The notes below the pieces were generated by a model. It did not search any database. It saw only the letters and a list, made by a program, of their open reading frames with translations, and was not told where the DNA came from. From positions 1 through 15,573 of the forward strand of contig DASROJ010000355.1 in assembly GCA_035646975.1 (NCBI GenBank): a stretch of 15,573 nucleotides of DNA, given 5' to 3'. This stretch comes from DASROJ01 sp035646975. GTDB taxonomy: Bacteria > Acidobacteriota > Polarisedimenticolia > JACPZX01 > DASXTC01. The position numbers and the translations under genes were made by a program. Position 1 is the stretch's first letter, and every line of letters begins with the position of its first letter. Below, one piece after another: positions 8,127-14,512 of the stretch.

Positions 8127-8142
8127 AGCAATACTCATACCA
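8127..8142 (-). promoter_or_regulatory. Candidate sigma-54 (-24/-12) promoter for the sigma-factor gene
   Basis: The minus strand reads TGGTATGAGTATTGCT. It fits the sigma-54 pattern TGGYRYR-N4-TTGCW throughout, with the required GG and GC exactly 10 nt apart. Transcription would start near 8117, about 60 nt before the sigma-factor ATG. Sigma-54 promoters need an enhancer-binding ATPase acting from upstream sites; none is encoded in this window. Confidence 0.5.
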
Positions 8143-8376
8143 TCGACAGGCCACCCGGCCAGAAACCTCAGGCTGGACCTGAAGCGACTGAGATGACAGG
8201 AGTTATCGTTTTTTCGAAAGTTCCGAGCAATGCGTCCTGGCTACATTTTTTGCCATGGTCGCAATGAACGCAAGTCCAAATCCACAGTTAACTCGTTTTT
8301 TTTCTTGGAAATAGTCCCGGCTCCAAGAATTGTAGGCGGGGCACTGACAGATGTATGGTCTGCTGCGGGGCGATTG

Positions 8377-8397
8377 GAGCACTCATTAGCAGTACTC
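8377..8397. promoter_or_regulatory. Operator-like inverted repeat
   Basis: The half-sites GAGCACT and AGTACTC are separated by 7 nt (cattagc) and match at 6 of 7 positions as an inverted repeat, which suits a dimeric DNA-binding protein. It is 46 nt upstream of the -35 of the response-regulator promoter and about 235 nt upstream of the sigma-54-like site. It could therefore be an activator site for the first or an enhancer for the second. The binding protein is unknown. Confidence 0.3.
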
Positions 8398-8442
8398 GGG
8401 GCGACTTGTACGGCCATTTCCACTCTTCGTCAAGTCCGAGGA

Positions 8443-8470
8443 TTGACACCGGGGCGGGACGCCCTAGATT
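8443..8470 (+). promoter_or_regulatory. Sigma-70-type promoter for the response-regulator gene
   Basis: A perfect -35 TTGACA (8443-8448), a 16-nt spacer and a -10-like TAGATT (8465-8470) point into the gene starting at 8535. The start site would be near 8477, leaving a leader of about 58 nt. Confidence 0.6.
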
Positions 8471-8534
8471 GCATGGGCGGCCGCGTCTTCATGGAAGAGC
8501 CGCACCGGCACAGAGCCATGACGGGGAGCATTCG

Positions 8535-8924
8535 ATGGCAAAGGTCAGACAGGCGCTCGCGCCTCCAAAAAAGATCCTCGTCATCGACGACGACCCGGGA
8601 CTGCTCGTTCTCGTCGCCACGGTTCTGGAGGCTGAGGGGTACTCCGTCCAGACAGCCCGGACCAGCAAGACGGCGCTCCAGAGAGCGCGCGCATGCGAGT
8701 TCGACCTCGTCCTGCTCGACCTGATGCTTCCCGACGCGGATGGCGTGATCCTTCATGGCAAGCTGAAGAAGCTGTCTCCCGGAATCGAGAGCCGGACGAT
8801 CTTCATGACAGGTTTTACCTCGCAGGGGCCGGTGATCGCCTACCTGGAATCGCTCGGCGCCGGCTTCCTCCACAAACCTTTCCTGCCTGCCGACCTCGTC
8901 AAAGCCGTGGGCAAGCTGACCTGA
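8535..8924 (+). CDS. Single-domain response regulator (REC only)
   Basis: This 129-residue protein is a lone receiver domain. Asp18-Asp20 form the acidic pocket (ILVIDDD), Asp62 is the phospho-acceptor (LVLLDLMLPD), Thr92 is the switch residue (MTGF), and Lys114 with Pro115 gives the conserved KP (FLHKPF). No output domain is fused, so it should act like CheY or Spo0F: by protein contact, or as a shuttle between kinases and a histidine phosphotransfer protein. It is the only clear plus-strand gene in the window, divergent from the sigma factor. The hybrid kinases at 2055-5009 and 12155-14080 are possible partners but are not adjacent. The ATG has a GGGGAG ribosome site at 6 nt. Its stop is 4 nt from the end of the convergent small gene. 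Confidence 0.93.
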   Translation: MAKVRQALAPPKKILVIDDDPGLLVLVATVLEAEGYSVQTARTSKTALQRARACEFDLVLLDLMLPDADGVILHGKLKKLSPGIESRTIFMTGFTSQGPVIAYLESLGAGFLHKPFLPADLVKAVGKLT

Positions 8925-8928
8925 GCCC

Positions 8929-9165
8929 TCACTGTGGCAGAGGGATCGGTTCGCTGGCATCCCTCCCCGCGAACAGCGGTATCGTTTCAGGCAGCACGTC
9001 GCAATCGTGCCACGAGCCGCCTCCTGCATCGAGCTTCTCCAGCATCGACAGGAGCAATGTCATCCTGATGATGGCATGCTGGCCTTCGGAGGTCCCGTTG
9101 CCAGTCAGTGCCTTCGCGGCGGTGGCTTCGACCATTTCCTGCAGGCTCTCTCTCAGGCTGATCAT
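8929..9165 (-). CDS. Hypothetical 78-residue protein
   Basis: I do not recognise this protein. An ATG at 9165 follows a GGGAGG ribosome site by 8 nt, and codon third positions are GC-rich as in the neighbours, which supports a real gene. The N-terminal half looks helical (SLRESLQEMVEATAAKAL and MTLLLSMLEKLDA), and the C-terminal half is Gly/Pro/Asp-rich with one Cys. There is no signal peptide or membrane segment. It is convergent with the response regulator (4-nt gap). Upstream, at 9215-9230, a weak sigma-54-like sequence (TGGCATCCAACCTGCA) has the right GG-N10-GC spacing but a mismatch in the TTGC box. The 220 nt between this gene and the acetyltransferase-like gene hold nothing else I can identify. 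Confidence 0.55.
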   Translation of the reverse strand: MISLRESLQEMVEATAAKALTGNGTSEGQHAIIRMTLLLSMLEKLDAGGGSWHDCDVLPETIPLFAGRDASEPIPLPQ

Positions 9166-9385
9166 TTCGCCATCCTCCCATTGACGTTGGCCAGAACACT
9201 CGAGCCTCTGTCAATGCAGGTTGGATGCCAGCGCGTCACGAAGTCTTGCCGGCTTCAGGTGCAGCCCGGATCTGCATCATTACCATGAACTTACGATGGA
9301 GATCTGCCAGGATGCCCGTCACGGCGTCTCGTATGAAGACGGGTACACTTTTCCAGTACGAGTGGACACCGGGCGAAAATTCTGC

Positions 9386-10354
9386 TCAGAGCACGGGAAG
9401 ACTGAGCAAGGCAAGTTGTTCGGGGTCGTACTCTTCTTTGTACCGGGCCAGGTCCCACGCGAGGTCCTTGGCGATCTGTTCCAGCATCCTGGCGCCATCG
9501 AGCAGTGCCGCATCGGCCGACCCCACGCGCCCCTGCTTGAGGATCCCGCGAGCCTGCAGACGCTCCCGTCGCCCGAGAAAGCGGCTCCGATTGAACCTGA
9601 GGTAGCCCGCCTCCATGATTGCCTGCTCCCGCTCGGCGGGAAACATCAACGCGTAGTCCGGCATGAGCATGAAATCCCTGTTCTCGGGACGACTGCCCGG
9701 CAGGATCACGACGGGTGGCACGCCGCTGCACAGGACGTGAGTGTTCATCGTGCGATACATCCCCTTGGCGTCGCGAATCTCGAATGAAGTGAGCTCGTCG
9801 GTGTACAGGTTCGGATAACCGACCTGATCCTGCACGTGATACAGCAAGCCGCCGATGTGCGCCCCGATCAGCAGCAGACGCGGGCTCAGCTTCGCCAGCT
9901 TGCCGTAAGGGCTCGCCTGGCCGAAGGGCCTGGCCGACAGATCGTGACCCGCGGTGAGCTCCGCCGCCCGGGAGCCCACCGCCACCACGGAGGAGATCGG
10001 GTGAAGGCTTCGACGCGCCTCCGGGTAGGTTCTCAGCGCCTCGGAGAGCAATCCTGCCCTGGATGGCGTCTCTCCGATGTCGAACAGCTCGCCGGCGGCG
10101 ATGCGTGTTGGATCGGCCATGGGCCAGGCAGCCATGACCAGCGTGCCTTCAGGCGAGATGACATCCATGATCGCGGCGACGACATCCCCCGCACCGCCCG
10201 GAACGTAGCCGAGCCGGCGCATGGAGACGTTCGCATAGACGGTATCACCGGCAGAGAGCCCGAGACGCGCGAGTCCGTCGCGTATCTCCTCCCTGGCGAC
10301 CCGTTTGAAGACCCTGCTGTTGAGTGACTGTAGTCGGCGGGTTACTGGCCGCAT
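9386..10354 (-). CDS. AAC(3)-family N-acetyltransferase-like protein
   Basis: This 322-residue protein is related to the aminoglycoside 3-N-acetyltransferase family, which transfers acetyl from acetyl-CoA to an amine. Family-like segments are GLSAGDTVYANVSMRRLGYV (about 33-51; the usual form is GD...VHSSL..LG), GTLVMAAWP (about 70-78), RSLHPISSVVAVG (about 115-127, with His118), SPYGKLAKLSPRLLLIGAH (about 148-166) and Tyr172-His173. The usual NT..H..E element reads GGLLYHVQDQ, so the asparagine-threonine pair and the glutamate are not conserved. With a C-terminal extension this makes it a divergent member, and drug resistance should not be assumed. I chose the ATG at 10354 because the family fold starts soon after and a GGGGAG lies just upstream, though with short spacing. 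An ATG at 10420, one nt after the upstream stop, would add 22 residues. It is the last gene of the signalling operon. Confidence 0.75.
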   Translation of the reverse strand: MRPVTRRLQSLNSRVFKRVAREEIRDGLARLGLSAGDTVYANVSMRRLGYVPGGAGDVVAAIMDVISPEGTLVMAAWPMADPTRIAAGELFDIGETPSRAGLLSEALRTYPEARRSLHPISSVVAVGSRAAELTAGHDLSARPFGQASPYGKLAKLSPRLLLIGAHIGGLLYHVQDQVGYPNLYTDELTSFEIRDAKGMYRTMNTHVLCSGVPPVVILPGSRPENRDFMLMPDYALMFPAEREQAIMEAGYLRFNRSRFLGRRERLQARGILKQGRVGSADAALLDGARMLEQIAKDLAWDLARYKEEYDPEQLALLSLPVL

Positions 10355-10421
10355 CTGCTCCCCGGAAGTTGCCAACGCTTCCGAACGCGCGCGACCCTGA
10401 TGATAACACGCCGATTCCATT

Positions 10422-12158
10422 TCATCCTGAAGCGGAGGTCGTGTCGACCGCTGCCTCGGAATGGCGCCTGTCGCAGAGCTCCATCGCGGCCCCCAGGACA
10501 TCGCGTATGGTGGAGATCTCGAACGGCTTGGGAAAGACGAAGTCGATCCCGTTGTCCTTGATGGTGGCGGTGTCGAGTTGGGCGCCCCAGGCCGAAAACA
10601 GCGCAACCGGGACGAGGGAATCCCTGGAGTGGATTTCGCGCGCGACTTCCCAACCGCTCATGCCCGGCATGTTCAGGTCGGTCATCACGAGATCGTACCG
10701 GCCCTCTGGAAACAGGTTGAGCGCCTCCCGACCGCTCGCGCACAGCGTCACCTCGCATCCCATCGCGGAGAGAATGTCCTTGAGCAGGTCGCAGACCATC
10801 GGTTCGTCGTCGACCACCAGGACACGTCGATGGGCGACTTCCGGTGGCGCGATCTCCCTTTCGGCCGGCATCTGCGGCGTGGCGGGCTCTGCCGGCGCGG
10901 CAGCTTCCGCCGGCGCGGCAGGCAGGCTGATGACCGCGGTGGTGCCTCTTTTCAGCTGGCTCTCCAGGAAGATCGAGCCGTTGTGTTTTTCCATGACCGC
11001 GCGCGCGATCGGCAGGCCGATGCCGGCCCCCTGCACCAGCTTGGTGGAAAAGAGCGGTTCGAACGCCTGCTCGAGCTTCTCGGGGCTCATGCCCTTGCCT
11101 GTGTCGGCGATCGTCACGGCGACGACGTCCTTCGACTGGTTCGCCGAGACCGTCAGCACGCCGCCGTTCGGCATCGCCTCCACCGCGTTGAGCAGCACAT
11201 CGACGAACGCCTGTTTGAGCTCCGCATGGCAGCCGGTGACCACGGGACTGCCCACGAACTCCCGGATGATCCTCAACGTGCCACCTGCCCTGTTGGAATC
11301 ATTCTCCCGCTTCATCCGGACCAGCTCGACCGCGTCATCGAGCAGCCCGCGCAACGGCAGCCGCTCCACGACGCGCGTCGCCGCGCCACTCTGGAATTCA
11401 TCGACCCGTTTCACGGCAGCCATTCCCTGCAGCGCCGCGTTTTCCATGATGTCCAGGCTTCCGCGGACCTTTTCGTCGGCCGTGACCATGCGAAGGAACT
11501 GGATGCGTCCGATGACCAGCACGAGGATGTTCCTGAACCGACTGGCCATTCCCTGGGCCATCTCGCCGAGGATCTGTCTTTTCTGCCACTGCAGCTGTTC
11601 GTCCAGCATGCTCTCTCCGACCTGATCGAGACCGGGCCGGCGCAGCAGCTCCTTTTCGAACAGCCACCGCAGACCGACGCCCAGCCTCTCCGGCACCGCC
11701 CCGAACATCGCCTCGTAGCTGAGCCGGGTGTGCGAGAGGATCTGTTCGACGTTGCTGGACACCTCGCTGGTGGTGAGATCGGCTCCCGGCTCCAGGGACA
11801 TGCGGTCGTCGCCGCGCGCGTCGCGCAGGATGGTCAGCGCCTCCTCGATGTCACGGCTGATCGGGATGACCCGATCGAGATTCACCGTGCGGAACAGCGC
11901 CAGGGGCTGCGAGGCAAGTCCTGCGACGCGCAATGTCCCACCTTCGCGGTTCAGCGATTTCATCATCGCCACCATGAGGCCCACCCCCGAGCTGTCGAGA
12001 AACCGAACCGGCCCGAGATCAAGAACGATCTTGCGGCTGCCCGCCGGAATGATCCGCGTCAGCTCGGCCTTGATCTGCTCCACGTTGCTGGCGACGATCT
12101 GTTCCTCACCCAATGTCACGATCAGGATGCCATCGATGGCGGAAGCCCCGATTTTCAT
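10422..12158 (-). CDS. STAS – degenerate histidine kinase – REC fusion
   Basis: This 578-residue soluble protein has three parts. Residues 1-112 are a STAS domain like anti-anti-sigma factors, with LDLGPVRFLDSSGVGL; Ser56 aligns with the serine phosphorylated in SpoIIAA/RsbV. Residues about 192-412 resemble a histidine kinase. The dimerisation helix reads LGEMAQGMASRFRNIL where active kinases have G(V/I)AH(D/E)(F/L)NN; the His position is Ser206 and the NN is RN. The GHKL ATPase looks intact: N box VLLNAVEAM (321-329), DTGKGM (352-357), FSTK, GAGIGLPIA. After an Ala/Pro linker comes a receiver (about 444-560) with Asp450/Asp451, Asp494, Ser522 and Lys544 all present. I infer that it cannot autophosphorylate on His in the standard way. 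It may be a nucleotide-sensing scaffold, or its ATPase may act on the STAS serine as SpoIIAB-type kinases do. Its ATG overlaps the previous stop (ATGA), with a GAGG ribosome site 5 nt upstream. Confidence 0.92.
   Translation of the reverse strand: MKIGASAIDGILIVTLGEEQIVASNVEQIKAELTRIIPAGSRKIVLDLGPVRFLDSSGVGLMVAMMKSLNREGGTLRVAGLASQPLALFRTVNLDRVIPISRDIEEALTILRDARGDDRMSLEPGADLTTSEVSSNVEQILSHTRLSYEAMFGAVPERLGVGLRWLFEKELLRRPGLDQVGESMLDEQLQWQKRQILGEMAQGMASRFRNILVLVIGRIQFLRMVTADEKVRGSLDIMENAALQGMAAVKRVDEFQSGAATRVVERLPLRGLLDDAVELVRMKRENDSNRAGGTLRIIREFVGSPVVTGCHAELKQAFVDVLLNAVEAMPNGGVLTVSANQSKDVVAVTIADTGKGMSPEKLEQAFEPLFSTKLVQGAGIGLPIARAVMEKHNGSIFLESQLKRGTTAVISLPAAPAEAAAPAEPATPQMPAEREIAPPEVAHRRVLVVDDEPMVCDLLKDILSAMGCEVTLCASGREALNLFPEGRYDLVMTDLNMPGMSGWEVAREIHSRDSLVPVALFSAWGAQLDTATIKDNGIDFVFPKPFEISTIRDVLGAAMELCDRRHSEAAVDTTSASG
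10890..10922. repeat. Short GC-rich direct repeat coding an Ala/Pro linker
   Basis: The 13-nt unit gccggcgcggcag occurs twice, about 18 nt apart, within the sequence encoding the Ala/Pro/Glu linker between the ATPase and receiver domains of the STAS fusion. It most likely reflects low-complexity linker coding and nothing mobile. Confidence 0.4.
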
Positions 12159-14080
12159 ACGCTCCTCTGCACCAGCAGGTCGATTTCGGCCGCCAGCCTG
12201 CCAAGCCCGTTTCCCTTCTCGAGCAGGTCCACCGCCCCCAGCGCCAGCGCGCGGGCCCTGTCGTTTTCGGCGTCCATCCCGGTGAGCACGATCACGGGAA
12301 GGCTCCTGGTCCGCGCCTCCGAACGCAGCATCTCGAGGACCTTCCAGCCCGACTTGAGAGGCATGTTCAGGTCCAGCACCAGCAGTTCGATCGGGTTTTC
12401 CCGCGCGATCCTCAAGGCCTCCTCTCCGTCGCTCGCCGTGAGCACCTCGTAGCCTCTCAGCGCCAGGAATTCACTCAGGACGCCCACCGTGCCGGCGTCG
12501 TCGTCGGCCACCGCCACCAGCCGTCTTCGCGTGCCGAGCAACGTCTGGACTTTTGCATGCAGGTCCGACGGCACGATTGGCCGGCCGAGGTGCCCGGCGG
12601 CGCCCGCGGCCATCGACTCCTCGTGACTCAGAGAGTCCGAGACGACGAGAATGGGCACCTGTGACAGGGACGGCACGCCGCGCAGCAGATCCATGTCGGC
12701 GAATCGCCGCATGGCCGGCCCGGGAATATCCAGGACGATCAGCGCCGGCGGCGCGTCGCGACAGGTTTCGATCGCCTCCTCCGGGCCGGCGGATCCCCGC
12801 GCCTGCAGGCCGAGGTCTCGCAGCTCGTCCAGCAACAGCAGCCTCCTGCCGGCATCGGCGCACACCACCAGCGCGCCGGAAGTGCCGGCTGCATTGACCG
12901 GGGCGGCCGGGGCGGCCGGGGCGGCGCCAGTCGCCGGGCCGGCACGCAAAGTCCGTTGATCCACGGGGCTGACGCCCGTGTGCGCCACGGCACCTCCAGG
13001 GTCCCCGGCCAGCGGAAGGGTGAACAGGAACCGGCTGCCCTTCCCCGGTGCGCTTTCCGCCCAGAGGGTGCCGCCGAGGTGGCGGATGATCTCCCTGCAG
13101 ATCGGCAGCCCGAGGCCCGTGCCGGACGGCTTGCCGGTGAGCGGGTCTCCCACCTGCTTGAACTTCTCGAAGATGTTGTCCAGCTCGCCCGGTGGAATGC
13201 CGATGCCGTCGTCGGTCACCGCGACACGGACCAGCGCCGGCACGCCGGATTCCACCGCGCCCATCCGCTCGGCGATCACGCGTATCTCGCCTCCCTCGGG
13301 GGTGAACTTGATGGCGTTCGAGACGAGGTTCAGGATCACCTGGATCAGGCGATCCTGATCCGCCATCACCGCGGGCAGGTCATCGGCGATTCCCAGGACC
13401 AGCGTCTGCTTCTTCTCGTCGGCCAGGACTCGCAGCGGGGCGATCGCCGTGGAGCAGACCCTGGCCAGCGAGAGCGGCACCAGTCTCCAGTCGACCTCTC
13501 CTGACTCGATCTTCGAGATGTCGAGCACGTTGTTGATGAGTCGCGTCAGTCGCTCGCTCTCCTGGTTGATGATCCCGAGGAACTCTCGCCGGGTCTCGAG
13601 GTCGCCGTCGTCGTTGAGCAGGATCTCCGAGAAGGATCTGATCGACGACAGGGGCGTGCGCAGCTCGTGAGAGACCGACGAGAGGAATGAGTCCTTCAGC
13701 TCGTCGATCTTCTTGAGCCCCTCGTACGCCTTCTGGAGATCCGCCGTGCGTTCCCTCACTTTTTCCTCGAGCGTCGCGCGATGGTGCTCACGCGACCGGA
13801 TCATCTCCTTGATGAGCAGGGCCCCCTCCTCGCGGGCCAGGTCGAGGTCGCGGTGCCTGCGGGCGACGCAATCAGCCATCCGGTTGAACTCGTCCACTAG
13901 GCCGTCCCCTCCCCGTCCCGGGGTGAGCTGTATCCGATTGCCGGTATCGCCCCTCGCCAGCGCCCGCATCCCGTCCCTCAGATCGATCCTGGCGTCCCGA
14001 TGACGCCTCGCGCGGGTCCTGGCAAGCGCCCACATCCCCAGAACGGCCACCCCGGCGAGCATCAGCAGAACATTCGGCAC
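12155..14080 (-). CDS. Membrane-anchored histidine kinase with two receiver domains
   Basis: This 641-residue protein has one N-terminal transmembrane helix (about 3-20) and essentially no periplasmic sensor. A HAMP-like segment (about 24-80) and a charged coiled coil (about 85-130) follow. HisKA carries VSHELRTPLSSIRSFSEI with His138, and the GHKL ATPase has NLVSNAIKF, DDGIGIP and SGTGLGLPI. An Ala/Pro linker (about 380-400) leads to receiver 1 (about 402-517), which keeps the Asp451 position but has Arg500 where the conserved Lys belongs and lacks a full acidic cluster, so it is probably degenerate. Receiver 2 (about 519-640) has Asp526-528, Asp570, Thr600 and Lys622, though followed by Gly and not Pro. 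The start is GTG at 14080, 4 nt after the previous stop, with AGGG about 8 nt upstream; this implies coupled translation. It is likely the phosphate donor for its own receivers, the adjacent stand-alone regulator and the STAS-fusion receiver. Confidence 0.95.
   Translation of the reverse strand: MPNVLLMLAGVAVLGMWALARTRARRHRDARIDLRDGMRALARGDTGNRIQLTPGRGGDGLVDEFNRMADCVARRHRDLDLAREEGALLIKEMIRSREHHRATLEEKVRERTADLQKAYEGLKKIDELKDSFLSSVSHELRTPLSSIRSFSEILLNDDGDLETRREFLGIINQESERLTRLINNVLDISKIESGEVDWRLVPLSLARVCSTAIAPLRVLADEKKQTLVLGIADDLPAVMADQDRLIQVILNLVSNAIKFTPEGGEIRVIAERMGAVESGVPALVRVAVTDDGIGIPPGELDNIFEKFKQVGDPLTGKPSGTGLGLPICREIIRHLGGTLWAESAPGKGSRFLFTLPLAGDPGGAVAHTGVSPVDQRTLRAGPATGAAPAAPAAPVNAAGTSGALVVCADAGRRLLLLDELRDLGLQARGSAGPEEAIETCRDAPPALIVLDIPGPAMRRFADMDLLRGVPSLSQVPILVVSDSLSHEESMAAGAAGHLGRPIVPSDLHAKVQTLLGTRRRLVAVADDDAGTVGVLSEFLALRGYEVLTASDGEEALRIARENPIELLVLDLNMPLKSGWKVLEMLRSEARTRSLPVIVLTGMDAENDRARALALGAVDLLEKGNGLGRLAAEIDLLVQRSV
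12901..12927. repeat. Three-copy 9-bp tandem repeat in the kinase linker
   Basis: The unit gggcggccg is repeated almost exactly three times and encodes the repeated Ala-Ala-Pro linker between the ATPase and receiver 1. In-frame copy-number changes would alter only linker length. Confidence 0.6.
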
Positions 14081-14084
14081 GGCA

Positions 14085-14510
14085 TCAGCCCTGTGTCATG
14101 CCGGCTTGAGCGCTGCCGAGGATTTCCCGGACACGCGCGAGCACGGCAGAAGGGCTGAAAGGCTTGGTCATATACTCATCCGCCCCGGCCGCCAGACCCA
14201 GCGCGCGATCTGATTCCTGTCCCTTGGCCGTCAGCAGGATGATGTGAACATCGGATGTGAGCGGGTCGGACTTGATCTCCCGGCACACGTCGAACCCGTT
14301 TTTCCGGGGCATCATCACATCAAGGAACACCAGCGCCGGCCTGGAGTCGCGGATCATCGCGACGGCTTCATCGCCATCACGCGCGGAAACCGTGCGGTAC
14401 CCTTCGCGGTTCAGGACGAACGTCAAGGCCCTGAGGATAAACGGCTCGTCGTCGGCTACCAGGATCGTCCGGTTGGTCATCTTCTGGTCGGTCATCTTCT
14501 GGTCGGTCAT
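14085..14510 (-). CDS. Single-domain response regulator with repeated N-terminus
   Basis: This 141-residue receiver-only protein has Asp20/Asp21 in ILVADDEP, phospho-acceptor Asp64 in LVFLDVMMPRKNG, Thr94 in LLTAKG, and Lys116-Pro117 in EYMTKPF, so it is fully equipped for phosphorylation. The domain resembles PhoB- or CheY-type receivers but has no DNA-binding domain. Its N-terminus is MTDQKMTDQKMTNR from a 15-bp tandem repeat, giving three in-frame ATGs (14510, 14495, 14480). The first overlaps the phosphatase stop as ATGA and has GGAG 4 nt upstream, so it is preferred. It lies between the phosphatase and the kinase genes, so it is the probable direct target of that kinase. It may in turn control the phosphatase or the STAS fusion by protein contact. 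Confidence 0.93.
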   Translation of the reverse strand: MTDQKMTDQKMTNRTILVADDEPFILRALTFVLNREGYRTVSARDGDEAVAMIRDSRPALVFLDVMMPRKNGFDVCREIKSDPLTSDVHIILLTAKGQESDRALGLAAGADEYMTKPFSPSAVLARVREILGSAQAGMTQG

Positions 14511-14512
14511 CT
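14477..14512. repeat. 15-bp tandem repeat at a translation start
   Basis: Read on the plus strand, the unit gtcatcttctggtcg occurs twice in tandem, with a third partial copy. It repeats both the start codon and the five-residue MTDQK peptide of the response regulator. It resembles a slippage-prone microduplication. Confidence 0.75.

Larger units (their letters stand above)
8056..8534. other. 479-bp divergent regulatory region
   Basis: No credible gene lies between the sigma-factor start and the response-regulator start; ORFs crossing it lack a ribosome site or overlap real genes. It holds the sigma-54-like site (8127-8142), a small inverted repeat TCAGG-ctgga-CCTGA (8168-8182), the dyad at 8377-8397 and the sigma-70-type promoter at 8443-8470. 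The middle (about 8205-8300) has T-rich runs and is less GC-rich than the surrounding genes. Such a long gap in an otherwise compact window suggests dense regulation of one or both genes. Confidence 0.6.

Noticed and set aside
8231..8248. Sigma-54-like sequence TGGCTACATTTTTTGCC on the plus strand
   Set aside because: GG and GC are 11 nt apart, where sigma-54 needs 10; the spacing rule is strict.
10355..10606. N-terminal extension of the acetyltransferase-like gene up to 10606
   Set aside because: The extra residues are Arg/Ser/Pro-rich and overlap the receiver coding region of the upstream gene in another frame; family similarity starts only after 10354.
10461..12452. 663-codon plus-strand open frame antisense to the STAS fusion
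   Set aside because: The opposite strand has clear STAS, ATPase and receiver motifs; this frame is rich in His/Arg/Asp/Gln, as antisense of GC-rich genes usually is.
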